From Bacteroidota bacterium (GTDB taxonomy: Bacteria > Bacteroidota > Bacteroidia > Chitinophagales > Chitinophagaceae), in contig JAFDXX010000007.1 of assembly GCA_018267705.1 (NCBI GenBank), positions 330,237-394,236 on the forward strand: a stretch of 64,000 nt of DNA, written 5' to 3'. Shown here one piece after another: positions 1 through 8,311 of the stretch. Each line of letters begins with the position of its first letter. The first letter of the stretch is position 1. The position numbers were made by a program, and so were the translations under genes. Below the pieces are notes generated by a model. That model did no database searches and had not been told where the DNA came from. It was given only the letters and a program-made list of their open reading frames with translations.

Positions 1-475
1 GAATGGTTGTTAATTTATCTTCTGTAACAATTGACGGTGTTTCATTTTTAGTTGCAGGATAATATTTAGGTTCATCCATTTTATGCTTAGCTGGTGTATT
101 TACCCAAACTTGTAAAAGATTTTGCTCTCCACCATGTTCAAAAATATTTGCGGGCATTCTTTCGCTGTGTATAATGCCCATTCCGGCACTCGTCCATTGT
201 GTGCCTCCTTCATTTACAACATGATTATTACCACGACTATCTTGATGATGTACTCCGCCTTTATAAATAAAGCTTACGGGTGAAAATCCACGATGTGGGT
301 GTGGGCCTACACCTTGTAAATGTGTTGGAATATTTTTATCGGCAATAGATTTCCCATGATGAAATACTAAAAATGGATTTAAGAATTCGTTATTAAATGG
401 TAGTAATTCTTGCACATGCATGCTGCCCACATTAATGGCTCTTCCTTTTATTATTTGTTTAATTGTTTTGTTCAT
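1..475 (-). CDS. pirin family protein, C-terminal part cut off by window edge
   Basis: Reading the minus strand from the ATG at 475 gives 158 codons running off the left edge. The N-terminal cupin of pirin is clear: residues PHPHRGF around 58-64, then GGTQWTSAGMGIIHSE around 90-105. The four metal ligands of pirins are present as H59, H61, H103 and E105. Pirins are cytoplasmic iron-binding cupins; some bacterial ones have quercetinase activity or bind partner enzymes, so the substrate cannot be named. The C-terminal cupin lies outside the window. The neighbouring MarR gene is on the same strand just upstream, and a palindrome at 610-621 between them may be its operator, a common arrangement for stress-responsive pirins. 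Confidence 0.9.
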   Translation of the reverse strand, partial: MNKTIKQIIKGRAINVGSMHVQELLPFNNEFLNPFLVFHHGKSIADKNIPTHLQGVGPHPHRGFSPVSFIYKGGVHHQDSRGNNHVVNEGGTQWTSAGMGIIHSERMPANIFEHGGEQNLLQVWVNTPAKHKMDEPKYYPATKNETPSIVTEDKLTTI

Positions 476-609
476 AATTTTTCATTTGTTGTTGCGTTTA
501 AACAACGTAGTGTTATATTAAGGTTTCACAGGAATTTCAATTAATAAATATTCTGTGTTACTATTTGCTTTGTGAATTATTGTTTTCAAATTAGTTTCTT
601 TTATTTTGC

Positions 610-621
610 ATGTATATACAT
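610..621. promoter_or_regulatory. 12 bp palindrome between MarR gene and pirin, possible MarR operator
   Basis: ATGTATATACAT is a perfect 12 bp palindrome lying between the stop of the MarR gene and the pirin gene. It resembles the ATACATGTAT palindrome in the MarR promoter at 1107-1116 (both are ATG/CAT alternations in TA context). MarR dimers bind such short dyads. Assigning it as the operator for pirin is inference; the 163 bp gap holds no gene. Confidence 0.4.
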
Positions 622-638
622 ATAATATGATAAAAAAA

Positions 639-1097
639 TTATCGCTCGTTTTCTCTTATTTTTTCAAGTAGTTCATTTAATGTAACGGCATCTTTATTAG
701 TTAGAGAAACCGTTTCTTCATATATTTCATCAATCTTTTTTGTTGAAGATTCCAGCACACTTAACCCGGCTTGTGTTAAAGACATCACCGTTTGTCTGCC
801 ATCATGTTCTCCTTGTGTGCGTTTTACTAATTTTTTTACCACTAACCTGTCTATAATTCTTGGCACATTTGAATTTTTTTCAATCATTCTTCCGGCAATA
901 TCTTTTACGCACATTTGGTTGGGGTGCTTACCTTTTAAAATTCGCAAAACATTATATTGCTCGTGTGTTAAACCAAATTCTTTTAATTCTTTGCAGCTTA
1001 ATGTTTTTAACCACCAAGCGGTATACAAAATATTTAGCCCAGCTTTATGCACTTCGTTTTTAAATTTATTGCTTTGTATAACGTTTTCTAATTTCAC
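639..1097 (-). CDS. MarR family transcriptional regulator
   Basis: A winged-helix MarR repressor of about 152 residues. The helix-turn-helix covers LTHEQYNVLRIL through IEKNSNVPRIIDRLVVKKLV, followed by the wing (RTQGEHDGRQTVMSLTQAG). The reading frame is open further upstream (TTG at 1133, ATG at 1112), but those starts lie before or inside a -7-type promoter element (1102-1109). The GTG at 1097 gives the N terminus (M)KLENVIQSNKFKNEV expected for this family and falls about where transcription should begin, so it is preferred. It is transcribed towards the pirin gene and probably controls itself and pirin through the palindromes at 1107-1116 and 610-621. The ligand is unknown. Confidence 0.88.
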   Translation of the reverse strand: MKLENVIQSNKFKNEVHKAGLNILYTAWWLKTLSCKELKEFGLTHEQYNVLRILKGKHPNQMCVKDIAGRMIEKNSNVPRIIDRLVVKKLVKRTQGEHDGRQTVMSLTQAGLSVLESSTKKIDEIYEETVSLTNKDAVTLNELLEKIRENER

Positions 1098-1101
1098 AGC
1101 A

Positions 1102-1134
1102 CAAATATACATGTATGTACACGTAAATTCCAAA
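1102..1134 (-). promoter_or_regulatory. promoter and overlapping palindrome of the MarR gene
   Basis: On the minus strand, TTTG (1134-1131) and TATATTTG (1109-1102) are 21 bp apart, matching the Bacteroidota -33 and TAnnTTTG -7 elements. Between and overlapping them is the palindrome ATACATGTAT (1107-1116), extended by a TGTACA (1116-1121). A dyad lying on the -7 element is what one expects for autorepression by MarR. The predicted start of transcription falls next to the GTG at 1097. Confidence 0.5.
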
Positions 1135-1261
1135 TTTATTTTTCCTTTCTCGGTAAATTAAGATGCTTAATAAGAAAATAAATGTGAGTTATGCTATTTC
1201 TATACCAATAACCTAGGTTTCTTACTTTATGCTAAATACATTAAAGTAGTAAATTAGAGCT

Positions 1262-1269
1262 TACTTTTG
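1262..1269 (+). promoter_or_regulatory. -7 promoter element of the class D beta-lactamase gene
   Basis: TACTTTTG matches TAnnTTTG exactly and lies 17 bp before the ATG at 1287. No clear TTG -33 element is visible at the usual spacing. Confidence 0.5.
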
Positions 1270-1286
1270 CCGCAAAATTTTGTTTT

Positions 1287-2105
1287 ATGAAATTGCGAAC
1301 TGTTTCTTGTTTTATATTATTTATATCGTTCCTTATACTACATTCTTGTTCTCCCAACAATGTAACTATTGATAATTCATTACAAAAATATTTTGATAGC
1401 AATCATGTAACCGGAACTTTTGCACTATTTGATAACGGCTCCGGACAATTTACTGTTTATAATTTACCTCGTTATAAAGATTCAGCTTTCTTACCTGCAT
1501 CTACTTTTAAAATTGTAAACTCATTAATTGGTTTACAAATAGGAAAAATTACGAATGAAAAAATGATAATTAAATGGGATGGTGTTAAACGTTGGAATGA
1601 AGCATGGAATAAAGATTTAACTATGGAAGAAGCTTTTAAATTATCTGCTGTTCCATACTATCAAGAAGTAGCAAGAAGAATAGGAAAAGATACCATGCAA
1701 TTTTGGTTAGATAGTTTGCATTACGGCAATAAAAAAATTGGTGGGGCTATAGACAGTTTTTGGTTAAACAATTCTTTAAAAGTAACAGCCGATGAACAAT
1801 TGGGTTTGGTTAAGCGTTTATACTTTGACCAATTACCTTTTGATAAACGCACTCAGAGTATTGTAAAAAAAATAATGCTACAAGAAAATAATGCCAATTA
1901 TAGTTTAAGTTACAAAACAGGTTTTGGTTATAAAGAAGACGGTAAATCATTAGCATGGATAGTGGGCTGGGTTGAAGAAAATAAGCACCCGTATTTTTTT
2001 GCATTAAATATTGAAGGTGCTCATGACGCCGATTTAGTAAATATGCGAATGACTATTTTAAAAGGTATTTTAAAACAATTGGATTTTTTACAAGGAAAGC
2101 GATAG
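1287..2105 (+). CDS. class D (OXA-type) beta-lactamase, lipoprotein
   Basis: A serine beta-lactamase of 272 residues, normal length for class D. All class signatures are visible: PASTFK with nucleophile S72 and the lysine K75 that is carbamylated in this class; S120-A-V122; YGN at about 146-148; FWL with W159; K210-T-G212 followed by FGY; and WIVGW at 224-228. The N terminus is a lipoprotein signal (LILHSC, lipid-attachment C21), so the enzyme is probably anchored in the periplasm or on a membrane face. It hydrolyses penicillins and possibly other beta-lactams; the spectrum cannot be read from sequence. It stands alone between the MarR gene and a convergent JmjC gene with no integron or IS nearby, so it looks like a resident chromosomal enzyme. 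A BlaR-type sensor is less likely because there is no transmembrane sensor domain. Confidence 0.93.
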   Translation: MKLRTVSCFILFISFLILHSCSPNNVTIDNSLQKYFDSNHVTGTFALFDNGSGQFTVYNLPRYKDSAFLPASTFKIVNSLIGLQIGKITNEKMIIKWDGVKRWNEAWNKDLTMEEAFKLSAVPYYQEVARRIGKDTMQFWLDSLHYGNKKIGGAIDSFWLNNSLKVTADEQLGLVKRLYFDQLPFDKRTQSIVKKIMLQENNANYSLSYKTGFGYKEDGKSLAWIVGWVEENKHPYFFALNIEGAHDADLVNMRMTILKGILKQLDFLQGKR

Positions 2106-2138
2106 CCGATTATTATATTAAGAGTAAAAAACAAATTA

Positions 2139-3017
2139 TTACATCAACTCTTTATTTGCCAGTTCAACTATTTTTTTTTGTTTCCAATTATACCAAGGGT
2201 GAGGTATTGTTTTTTTCATTACAGTATCAATACTTCTCATTCCAAATAAATTCCAAACACCATTTAATTTTCCGCTTAAAGAACTTTGCATAGCACGCAA
2301 ACTCATGGCAAAACCGCTATCTAAATATTCCATATGATGCCAATATCCGGCAGGCATAAATAAAGTATCGCCATGCTCTAAAGTAACATCATAGCCTTCT
2401 GCTTTTTTTAATGCAGGAAATTTTTCGTAATCAACTTTACTTTTTTCCGCATCATAATAATTGCTAAAATCTACCATACTTAAAACCTCATACGGCTTTC
2501 TATATATTTTATGCTGTTCTTCAAATGGAAATAATAATACTCTTTTTCTTCCAATAAATTGTGTATGCAAAATGTGGCTTACATCTATATCAAAATGCAT
2601 GTGTGTAATAGCTCCTTCTCCGCCAGTAAATAACATAGGATAGCGTTTTACAAAACCAGTCATTAATTCATCGGGCCACGTAAAATCATTAATTAATTGT
2701 GGAGCATGATCAAAAATATTAAACAAAAAAATTCTCCAACCTGCGGGCCCGGCACTAATCATATCAATATATTCTCCAAAGGTTTTATAATCATCTGCCG
2801 TATTTATTGGTGTATAGGCATCACTTTTTATATTATTATATAATGCTACTTTTTTGTTTCCTACCAATTCTTTAAAAAAAGCCCAATTCCATTTGTTATA
2901 AGCAGGCCACTGTTTTGATAAGTTTTTGATTATTACCGGAGTAGAAGTATTGTAATATTTATTTTTAAACTCGTTTCCGTTTATATTTTCAACTATATCT
3001 ATTGCTTTCAGTTTCAT
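2139..3017 (-). CDS. cupin-like / JmjC domain protein
   Basis: A 292-residue protein of the cupin_8 (FIH-like) family of Fe(II)/2-oxoglutarate dioxygenases. The iron-binding triad appears as H141-F-D143 (context HMHFDID) and the histidine in GDTLFMPAGYWHH (H227 most likely). The K/R residue for 2-oxoglutarate is probably in IGRKRVLLFP (about 156-164). Members hydroxylate proteins, small molecules or RNA-modifying intermediates; no substrate can be named here. It is convergent with the beta-lactamase gene and divergent from rpmH. The start at 3017 is supported by a -7 element 16 bp upstream. Confidence 0.88.
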   Translation of the reverse strand: MKLKAIDIVENINGNEFKNKYYNTSTPVIIKNLSKQWPAYNKWNWAFFKELVGNKKVALYNNIKSDAYTPINTADDYKTFGEYIDMISAGPAGWRIFLFNIFDHAPQLINDFTWPDELMTGFVKRYPMLFTGGEGAITHMHFDIDVSHILHTQFIGRKRVLLFPFEEQHKIYRKPYEVLSMVDFSNYYDAEKSKVDYEKFPALKKAEGYDVTLEHGDTLFMPAGYWHHMEYLDSGFAMSLRAMQSSLSGKLNGVWNLFGMRSIDTVMKKTIPHPWYNWKQKKIVELANKELM

Positions 3018-3033
3018 AGCAAAAATTTGTTTG

Positions 3034-3041
3034 CAAAAGTA
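3034..3041 (-). promoter_or_regulatory. -7 promoter element of the JmjC gene
   Basis: On the minus strand TACTTTTG (plus-strand CAAAAGTA) matches TAnnTTTG and lies 16 bp before the start codon at 3017. Confidence 0.45.
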
Positions 3042-3160
3042 GGTTTCCTAATTAAAAAAATTACGATAAAACTATTGTAAACGAGTGAATATTATAGCCT
3101 GCACATAAATTGATACCCAAAAATATTTCATTAAATAGCAAAAAAATGGTGTAAACCCCT

Positions 3161-3168
3161 TACATTTG
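3161..3168 (+). promoter_or_regulatory. -7 promoter element of rpmH
   Basis: TACATTTG is an exact TAnnTTTG match. The predicted leader before the rpmH ATG (3249) is about 75 nt and contains a small CAATATTG palindrome. No clear TTG is seen at the -33 position. The 231 bp gap upstream of rpmH holds nothing else recognisable apart from the JmjC promoter. Confidence 0.5.
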
Positions 3169-3248
3169 CCGTCCTTTCACAAAATAGTGGCATGGTGGTC
3201 ACTGTATAGTTGAAACAATATTGTTGGAGTTAGTAAAAAAAATTAAAC

Positions 3249-3404
3249 ATGAAACGTACATTTCAACCACACAAACGTCGTCGTAAATCAGTTCATGGTT
3301 TTCGTAAACGTATGCAAACTGCTAATGGCCGTAAAGTATTAGCCAGCCGCAGAGCGAAAGGCCGTAGGAAACTAACTGTTTCTAGCGAAAAAGGATTAAA
3401 ATAA
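3249..3404 (+). CDS. rpmH: 50S ribosomal protein L34
   Basis: A short ORF of 51 residues beginning [18 protein letters not shown] and ending SSEKGLK. It is strongly basic and matches L34 throughout, including the [17 protein letters not shown] segment. L34 is a component of the large ribosomal subunit. It is followed by rnpA and yidD, the classical rpmH-rnpA-yidD order often found near the replication origin. In this genome the gene upstream is a divergent JmjC gene rather than dnaA. A strong terminator-like hairpin at 3437-3464 separates it from rnpA. Confidence 0.98.
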   Translation: MKRTFQPHKRRRKSVHGFRKRMQTANGRKVLASRRAKGRRKLTVSSEKGLK

Positions 3405-3428
3405 TCATCAGCACCTTTTAGGTGTTAG

Positions 3429-3436
3429 TATATTTG
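3429..3436 (+). promoter_or_regulatory. possible -7 element for rnpA, abutting the hairpin
   Basis: TATATTTG is an exact TAnnTTTG match directly against the left arm of the hairpin at 3437-3464. If used, transcription would begin inside the left arm and the rnpA mRNA would carry the hairpin at its very 5' end. Alternatively it is chance. Confidence 0.35.
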
Positions 3437-3464
3437 AAGTTCTGCTTACTTATAAGCAGAACTT
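3437..3464 (+). terminator. rho-independent terminator between rpmH and rnpA
   Basis: A perfect 12 bp stem (AAGTTCTGCTTA / TAAGCAGAACTT) with a 4 nt loop, followed by a T-rich stretch. It would end or attenuate rpmH transcripts, separating high ribosomal-protein expression from low RNase P protein expression. Confidence 0.8.
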
Positions 3465-3478
3465 TTTTAGTTTATAAT

Positions 3479-3886
3479 ATGCCCACTTCATTTTCATACA
3501 ATAAACAAGAAAAACTAAAGAGCCGAAAACTACTTGAAGAAGTGTTTACTAAAGGGCAATCTTTTCACATATTTCCCTTTAAAGTATTTTATATTTCAAC
3601 CAATATTGAACTTGATTTTCCTATAAAAGCCGGAGTGGGGGCAAGCAGTAAAACTTTTAAAAAAGCTGTTGATAGAAATTATATTAAACGATTAATTCGC
3701 GAAGCATATAGATTAAACAAAATACCTTTGCATAATTATATACACGAACATAAAAAACAACTTGCCGTTTTTATTTTATATGTTGGGAAAGAATTACCGC
3801 AACTGCAACAACTGCAAACTAAAATGCCTTTGGTTATTGATAAATTAATAAATGCTTTTAATGAAAGTGCTACTGCAAATACTTAG
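3479..3886 (+). CDS. rnpA: ribonuclease P protein component
   Basis: The protein subunit of RNase P, which helps the RNA subunit cleave 5' leaders from tRNA precursors. It is 135 residues from the ATG at 3479 ([23 protein letters not shown]). A longer frame starting at the GTG at 3422 runs through the terminator hairpin and is rejected. The family signature is clear in [24 protein letters not shown], the RNR motif region that binds RNA. It overlaps the yidD start by a few codons and lies downstream of rpmH as in many bacteria. Confidence 0.95.
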   Translation: MPTSFSYNKQEKLKSRKLLEEVFTKGQSFHIFPFKVFYISTNIELDFPIKAGVGASSKTFKKAVDRNYIKRLIREAYRLNKIPLHNYIHEHKKQLAVFILYVGKELPQLQQLQTKMPLVIDKLINAFNESATANT

Positions 3887-4091
3887 TTATCCTTTTATAT
3901 TGGTTATAAAATTTTATCAATATGTAATTTCTCCTGCATTAGGCCCCAAATGCAGATATATACCAACTTGCTCGCAATACGCAATTGAATCATTAAAAAA
4001 ATATGGATTATTTAAAGGAAGTTGGTTGGCATTAAAACGAATTTCAAGTTGTCATCCGTGGGGCGGGCACGGGCACGATCCTGTTCCTTAG
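3861..4091 (+). CDS. yidD: membrane protein insertion efficiency factor YidD
   Basis: A 76-residue protein with the YidD hallmark: an N-terminal hydrophobic amphipathic helix ([22 protein letters not shown]), then the cysteine-containing [19 protein letters not shown] and the C-terminal [13 protein letters not shown]. YidD assists YidC-dependent insertion of inner-membrane proteins. The frame allows an ATG at 3852 or 3861; 3861 (MKVLLQIL) fits the family better. Either way it overlaps the end of rnpA, so the two are translationally linked. Confidence 0.95.
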   Translation: MKVLLQILSYPFILVIKFYQYVISPALGPKCRYIPTCSQYAIESLKKYGLFKGSWLALKRISSCHPWGGHGHDPVP

Positions 4092-4152
4092 AAATTATTG
4101 GTTTAAAACCAGAAATTTAAAATTACCAACCTGCTTTTTTTATCTTCGTTGT

Positions 4153-5349
4153 ATGCAGTTTAAAGATATAATTGGTTTAACCGAAACCAAACAGCAATTA
4201 ATTGAAATGCTTGCACAAAACAGGCTTTCGCATGCATTATTATTTTTAGGAAATGAAGGAAGTGGTGCGTTACCCTTAGCATTGGCATTTGCACAATTAA
4301 TTGTAAGTCAACCGCAACCTGCCCCGGTTGTAGAAGATTTATTTGGTGGAATGACTGCATTAGAGCCTACTCAAACTTTTATTCCTCCTAATGAAATACA
4401 AAACCATTCTTCCTTTCAACGTGCAGAGCAACTAATTCATCCCGACCTCCATTTTTCATATCCTGTTGTTTCAAAAAAAAGCGGAGATAAACCAACCAGC
4501 AAAGATTTTATTACAGAATGGAGAGAATTTGTAAAAAATTATCCTTACGGCAATGTGTATGATTGGTTACAAATGATTGGTGCAGAAAATAAACAAGGCA
4601 ACATTACCGCAGAAGAGTGTAATGATATTTTAAAAAAATTAAGTTTAAAAAGTTTTGAAAGCGAATACAAAGTTTTATTGTTATGGATGCCCGAGTATTT
4701 AAAAAAAGAAGGAAATAAATTATTAAAATTAATTGAAGAACCTCCTGCCAATACCATTTTTATTTTAGTTGCAGAAAATGATGAACAAGTTTTACCAACT
4801 ATATTAAGTAGATGCCAATTAATTAAAATTCCCAAACCAACAACAAAAGAAATTGAAGAAGCTTTGCTAACAAAAGCCAATGCAAATGCAGAAACCGCAA
4901 AACAAGTTGCAAGCATTTGTGATGGCAACTATAGAGAAGCTTTACAGTTATTACAACACGCCGAAGAAGATTGGCAAAGCCTTTTACGAGAATGGTTAAA
5001 AGCAATTCTTAGAGAAGGTCCTATTGCACAAGTAAAATTTTCTGAAGAAATAAGTAAAACAGGGAGAGAAAACCAAAAGCAGCTCTTACGCTATTTTACA
5101 CATTTGTTTGAACAAAGTCTTCGTATAAGATTACTAGGTGCCGATAATATTATTTTAACAGAAAAAGAAAAAGATTTTGCTACTCGTTTAAATAAAATAA
5201 CAAACATTAACCAACAACAATGTATTATTGATGAGTTAGATAAAGCAACTTATTATATAGAACGCAACGCTAACGGAAAAATTTTATTCCAAGCATTAAG
5301 TATTAAACTATTCCATATTATCCAAAATAAAGTTTCTGTTGAGGTATAA
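4153..5349 (+). CDS. holB: DNA polymerase III delta-prime subunit
   Basis: A clamp-loader ATPase-like protein of 398 residues. The start MQFKDIIGLTETKQQLIEML and SHALLFLGNEGSGALPLALAFAQ are typical of delta-prime; the P-loop is degenerate (GNEGSGALP with no GKT), as expected for the non-hydrolysing subunit. LIEEPPANTIFILVAEN and LPTILSRCQLIKIP follow (about residues 195-225), the latter being the SRC sensor-like motif. It works in the replisome, loading the sliding clamp. It is somewhat longer than the E. coli protein, with an insert around residues 60-150. A TATCTTCG, one base off TAnnTTTG, is just before the ATG. Confidence 0.92.
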   Translation: MQFKDIIGLTETKQQLIEMLAQNRLSHALLFLGNEGSGALPLALAFAQLIVSQPQPAPVVEDLFGGMTALEPTQTFIPPNEIQNHSSFQRAEQLIHPDLHFSYPVVSKKSGDKPTSKDFITEWREFVKNYPYGNVYDWLQMIGAENKQGNITAEECNDILKKLSLKSFESEYKVLLLWMPEYLKKEGNKLLKLIEEPPANTIFILVAENDEQVLPTILSRCQLIKIPKPTTKEIEEALLTKANANAETAKQVASICDGNYREALQLLQHAEEDWQSLLREWLKAILREGPIAQVKFSEEISKTGRENQKQLLRYFTHLFEQSLRIRLLGADNIILTEKEKDFATRLNKITNINQQQCIIDELDKATYYIERNANGKILFQALSIKLFHIIQNKVSVEV

Positions 5350-5385
5350 AAAACTCAACATGAATATTTTTGTTTTTTGTATGCT

Positions 5386-8133
5386 TTATTTATACAAATT
5401 ATTAAATAAAAATTTAAATGTACCGTAAGGTTGTGCTCTAAATGTTATTTCAGGTCCAAAAGCAAATAATTTTCCTTTACCCACAGATGCTTCAAATGCT
5501 GCAATACCGCCATTTAGGTAAGATTGTCCCCAAGCCCAACCACTTCTTAAATTGTGTGTACCAACAAACCATGCAATAGGCTTTATATTGTTTTTAATTT
5601 GTGCTTCGGGTAAAATATTAAATACAGGACTTTCTTCAAAATATACATCTGCTTTACTGTTCATACCGTATGCTGCTTGTTGGGTAGAATCTACATTTAC
5701 ACTTAATACACTTCCGGGAATATAAAATTTTTCATTGGGTAATTTTTTTTCTTCTCCATTAACCATTTCTGTAAGTGCATTTTGTACAGGAAGTTTTAAA
5801 TGATAGGCTAATGCGGTGCTGCTGCCAATTGTAATAATATTACCTCCTTCTTCTAAAAACTTTTTTAATTGTGGAATAGATTTTTCTGCTGTTATTCTTC
5901 CTAATCTGTTTCTATATTCTGCCGGTATAGAATCTGCATTAGGTTCTCCAAAACCTCTATTGGCAGCATTTACAGAAGGTATGGCTCCTCCAACAAATAC
6001 AATTACATCGTACTTGTTTTTTAAATTTTCCGTATCAATATTTTTTGCATAAATAACATCTGCAACAAAATGAAATTGTTCAAATAAATAACGTACCCAT
6101 CCGCTTGGCATAGAGCCTCCATAAACATCCCATAAAGCAATTTTTGCAGTTGAAATTTTTGTGCTATTTAATGGTTTCTTTTCAAGTGCAATTGCTATTA
6201 TTCCATTTTCATTAATTATTTTTTCAATATGTAATTTTGTTTTTGAAGAAGAAGGAATATAAAAAGAACCTTTGCTGAAATTGTTATAAACAGAATCGGT
6301 AGTTCTATATACTTCAATTCCTTCTTTCAACAAATCATTTACTATTTTAAATGAATTATTGGCTGCTGCATTTAATAAATAACCTGCTGTTTTATTGGCT
6401 GTAATAATTTTGCCTTTTACTGCTTGCAATTCTCCATAAGCAATTTTTTCAAACGGACCATCAAAAGCATTTAATACTCTATCAAACTGTACACCCATTT
6501 GATAAGCCAACGTCCAGCCCGCTGCATCATAAGGTGGAATAGGAGGGCCTCCGGGATATTGAAAATCATTCGGATGATCTTGTGGTTCAAACATATCTAA
6601 AATATGCGGGCGAAATGCTTGATTCGTTTTTATAATATAAGATCCTGCCGGATATGGTTTATTATTAATCACAAAATCTGCAGTAGCTTTTTGTACTTGC
6701 ATGCCGCTGGTTATAAGTGTATTAATAAATTTAACGGCTGTTGCAAAATCGGGTTGATTGGCAGAAATAATATACCCGCGAGGATCTCTGTTTTGAGCAT
6801 TTTTTAATACTGAGTCATAAATTTTTACAGGAATATTAATACCGCCTCTTCCTCCTACAAAATTATTTTCTTCATTATTATTTTTTTTATTGTTTGATTG
6901 AGTTGTTTGATAAAGTTTTACAATTTCTGCAGATCGTTTTGGTGAGAGTGTCCATGTATCTTTTTCTCCGCGTTCTATAGAATTTTTTCCCATTCTGTAT
7001 ATATTATAAAGCAATTCATCGCTATGTCTTGCTGCATACATTAATACGCCATAGTTTAAAGAAACAGAATAATCAATTGATTGTTTGAAATGCCAGGTTT
7101 GTGGCAATACGGGAAAAGGTGTAGCACTGCTGGGAATTAATCTATCGGGTACTACAGGGATATTCATTGGCGTTGGACTTCCAATAATTTCGGTAAGTAA
7201 ACCAACCATATTATGAAAGTAAGTAGATGTTCTTAATCCACCATTATACCAAGTAGAGTATACTGAGCCTGCACGTTCGGTATAACCCGGTTTGTTTTCA
7301 GCATTTAAACGGTTTACCATTGCAGCACCAACAGCATCAAGCTCTGTCATTACCAATGGATCAAAATTATAATTGAAAGGGTCTCTAAACGGCGGGCCTG
7401 CTACAACAGAACCGGCCGGCCCTGTTTGATGATGATTATACATAATTTGTGGCAGCCATTCTACAAACAATTGCCTGCCCATATTTTGTGTTTCTTTTAA
7501 ATTAAACATATAAAAATCTCTATTATTATCATGCCCTGCATATTTTTCGTATAACGTTGGTAAATACCGCGTAGTTCTTTTTTCTTTGTTTTGTTCTCTC
7601 ATATACCAATTGCTTACCAACTCTTGCCCATCTGGATTTGCATGTGTCATTAATATTATAACATTATTTAATATTTTATTTGTTTCATCATCAGTACGGG
7701 TTAGTAATTCGTATGCAGTTTGTATTAGTTGGTGGGCTCCTACTACTTCGGTTGCATGTAATCCTCCGTCTATCCATACAACTGCTTTTCCTTCGTTGGC
7801 TAATGCAATAGCTTGTTGGTTGGTTAAGTTTTCGGCGTGTGCTAATTGTTGGGCAATTGTTTTATAGCGGTCTAATTTTTTTAAATTTTCCGGAGAAGAA
7901 ATTATCAGCATCCATTGTGTTCTCCCTTCTTCGGTTTTGCCAATATCTACTAATTTTATTTTGGGAGATGCTGCTGCTAATTTTTTAAAATAGGCTTCGG
8001 TTTGTGTGTAATTGGCAAGCATATAATCATCGCCAATATTAAAACCAAAATGTTCTTTAGGAGTGGGAATTGTTTGTGCAGATGTAGAGAGTGAAATGAT
8101 ACATATAAATAATAATAAAATATTTTTTCTCAT
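5386..8133 (-). CDS. secreted M14 family zinc carboxypeptidase
   Basis: A large (915 residues) exported metallopeptidase. The signal peptide is MRKNILLLFICIISLSTSAQ. The M14 domain occupies roughly residues 30-350 with zinc ligands H126 and E129 (context GGLHATE) and a histidine in MYNHHQTG (234/235); the NPDGQELVSNWYM and HDNNRDFYMFNLKE segments are typical. The C-terminal region (about 450-915) looks like a glutamine-amidotransferase-like fold of unknown role, often present in these long Bacteroidota M14 proteins. It probably degrades peptides in the periplasm or outside the cell. It is convergent with holB and stands in its own unit. Confidence 0.9.
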   Translation of the reverse strand: MRKNILLLFICIISLSTSAQTIPTPKEHFGFNIGDDYMLANYTQTEAYFKKLAAASPKIKLVDIGKTEEGRTQWMLIISSPENLKKLDRYKTIAQQLAHAENLTNQQAIALANEGKAVVWIDGGLHATEVVGAHQLIQTAYELLTRTDDETNKILNNVIILMTHANPDGQELVSNWYMREQNKEKRTTRYLPTLYEKYAGHDNNRDFYMFNLKETQNMGRQLFVEWLPQIMYNHHQTGPAGSVVAGPPFRDPFNYNFDPLVMTELDAVGAAMVNRLNAENKPGYTERAGSVYSTWYNGGLRTSTYFHNMVGLLTEIIGSPTPMNIPVVPDRLIPSSATPFPVLPQTWHFKQSIDYSVSLNYGVLMYAARHSDELLYNIYRMGKNSIERGEKDTWTLSPKRSAEIVKLYQTTQSNNKKNNNEENNFVGGRGGINIPVKIYDSVLKNAQNRDPRGYIISANQPDFATAVKFINTLITSGMQVQKATADFVINNKPYPAGSYIIKTNQAFRPHILDMFEPQDHPNDFQYPGGPPIPPYDAAGWTLAYQMGVQFDRVLNAFDGPFEKIAYGELQAVKGKIITANKTAGYLLNAAANNSFKIVNDLLKEGIEVYRTTDSVYNNFSKGSFYIPSSSKTKLHIEKIINENGIIAIALEKKPLNSTKISTAKIALWDVYGGSMPSGWVRYLFEQFHFVADVIYAKNIDTENLKNKYDVIVFVGGAIPSVNAANRGFGEPNADSIPAEYRNRLGRITAEKSIPQLKKFLEEGGNIITIGSSTALAYHLKLPVQNALTEMVNGEEKKLPNEKFYIPGSVLSVNVDSTQQAAYGMNSKADVYFEESPVFNILPEAQIKNNIKPIAWFVGTHNLRSGWAWGQSYLNGGIAAFEASVGKGKLFAFGPEITFRAQPYGTFKFLFNNLYK

Positions 8134-8251
8134 AGCATTTTGTTTATGCGTACAAGTTATTAAAATATTTGTTTCAGAAAAGTTTGTTTCATATATCTGT
8201 GCCGTTCTGTTAAGTTTAATGTATTATAATTGTTGGATGGTGTATATATTA

Positions 8252-8281
8252 AAAGGCCTCACAAAAATTTGTAAGGCCTTT
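8252..8281 (-). terminator. terminator of the M28 peptidase gene
   Basis: AAAGGCCT (8252-8259) pairs with AGGCCTTT (8274-8281), and inside it ACAAA pairs with TTTGT, giving a 13 bp stem with one mismatch and a tiny loop. On the minus strand the stem is followed by TTAATATATA. It lies 31 bp after the M28 stop codon. The rest of the 178 bp gap before the M14 gene shows nothing recognisable. Confidence 0.65.
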
Positions 8282-8311
8282 AATATTTTAATATTGTAAA
8301 ATATGAGGGTA

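Noticed and set aside
3422..3478. N-terminal extension of rnpA from a GTG
   Set aside because: It would translate through a perfect terminator hairpin; the family N terminus begins at 3479.
4153..5349. Possibility that holB is dnaX or another active clamp-loader ATPase
   Set aside because: The P-loop lacks the GKT residues and the sequence lacks the zinc-binding cysteines expected of DnaX.
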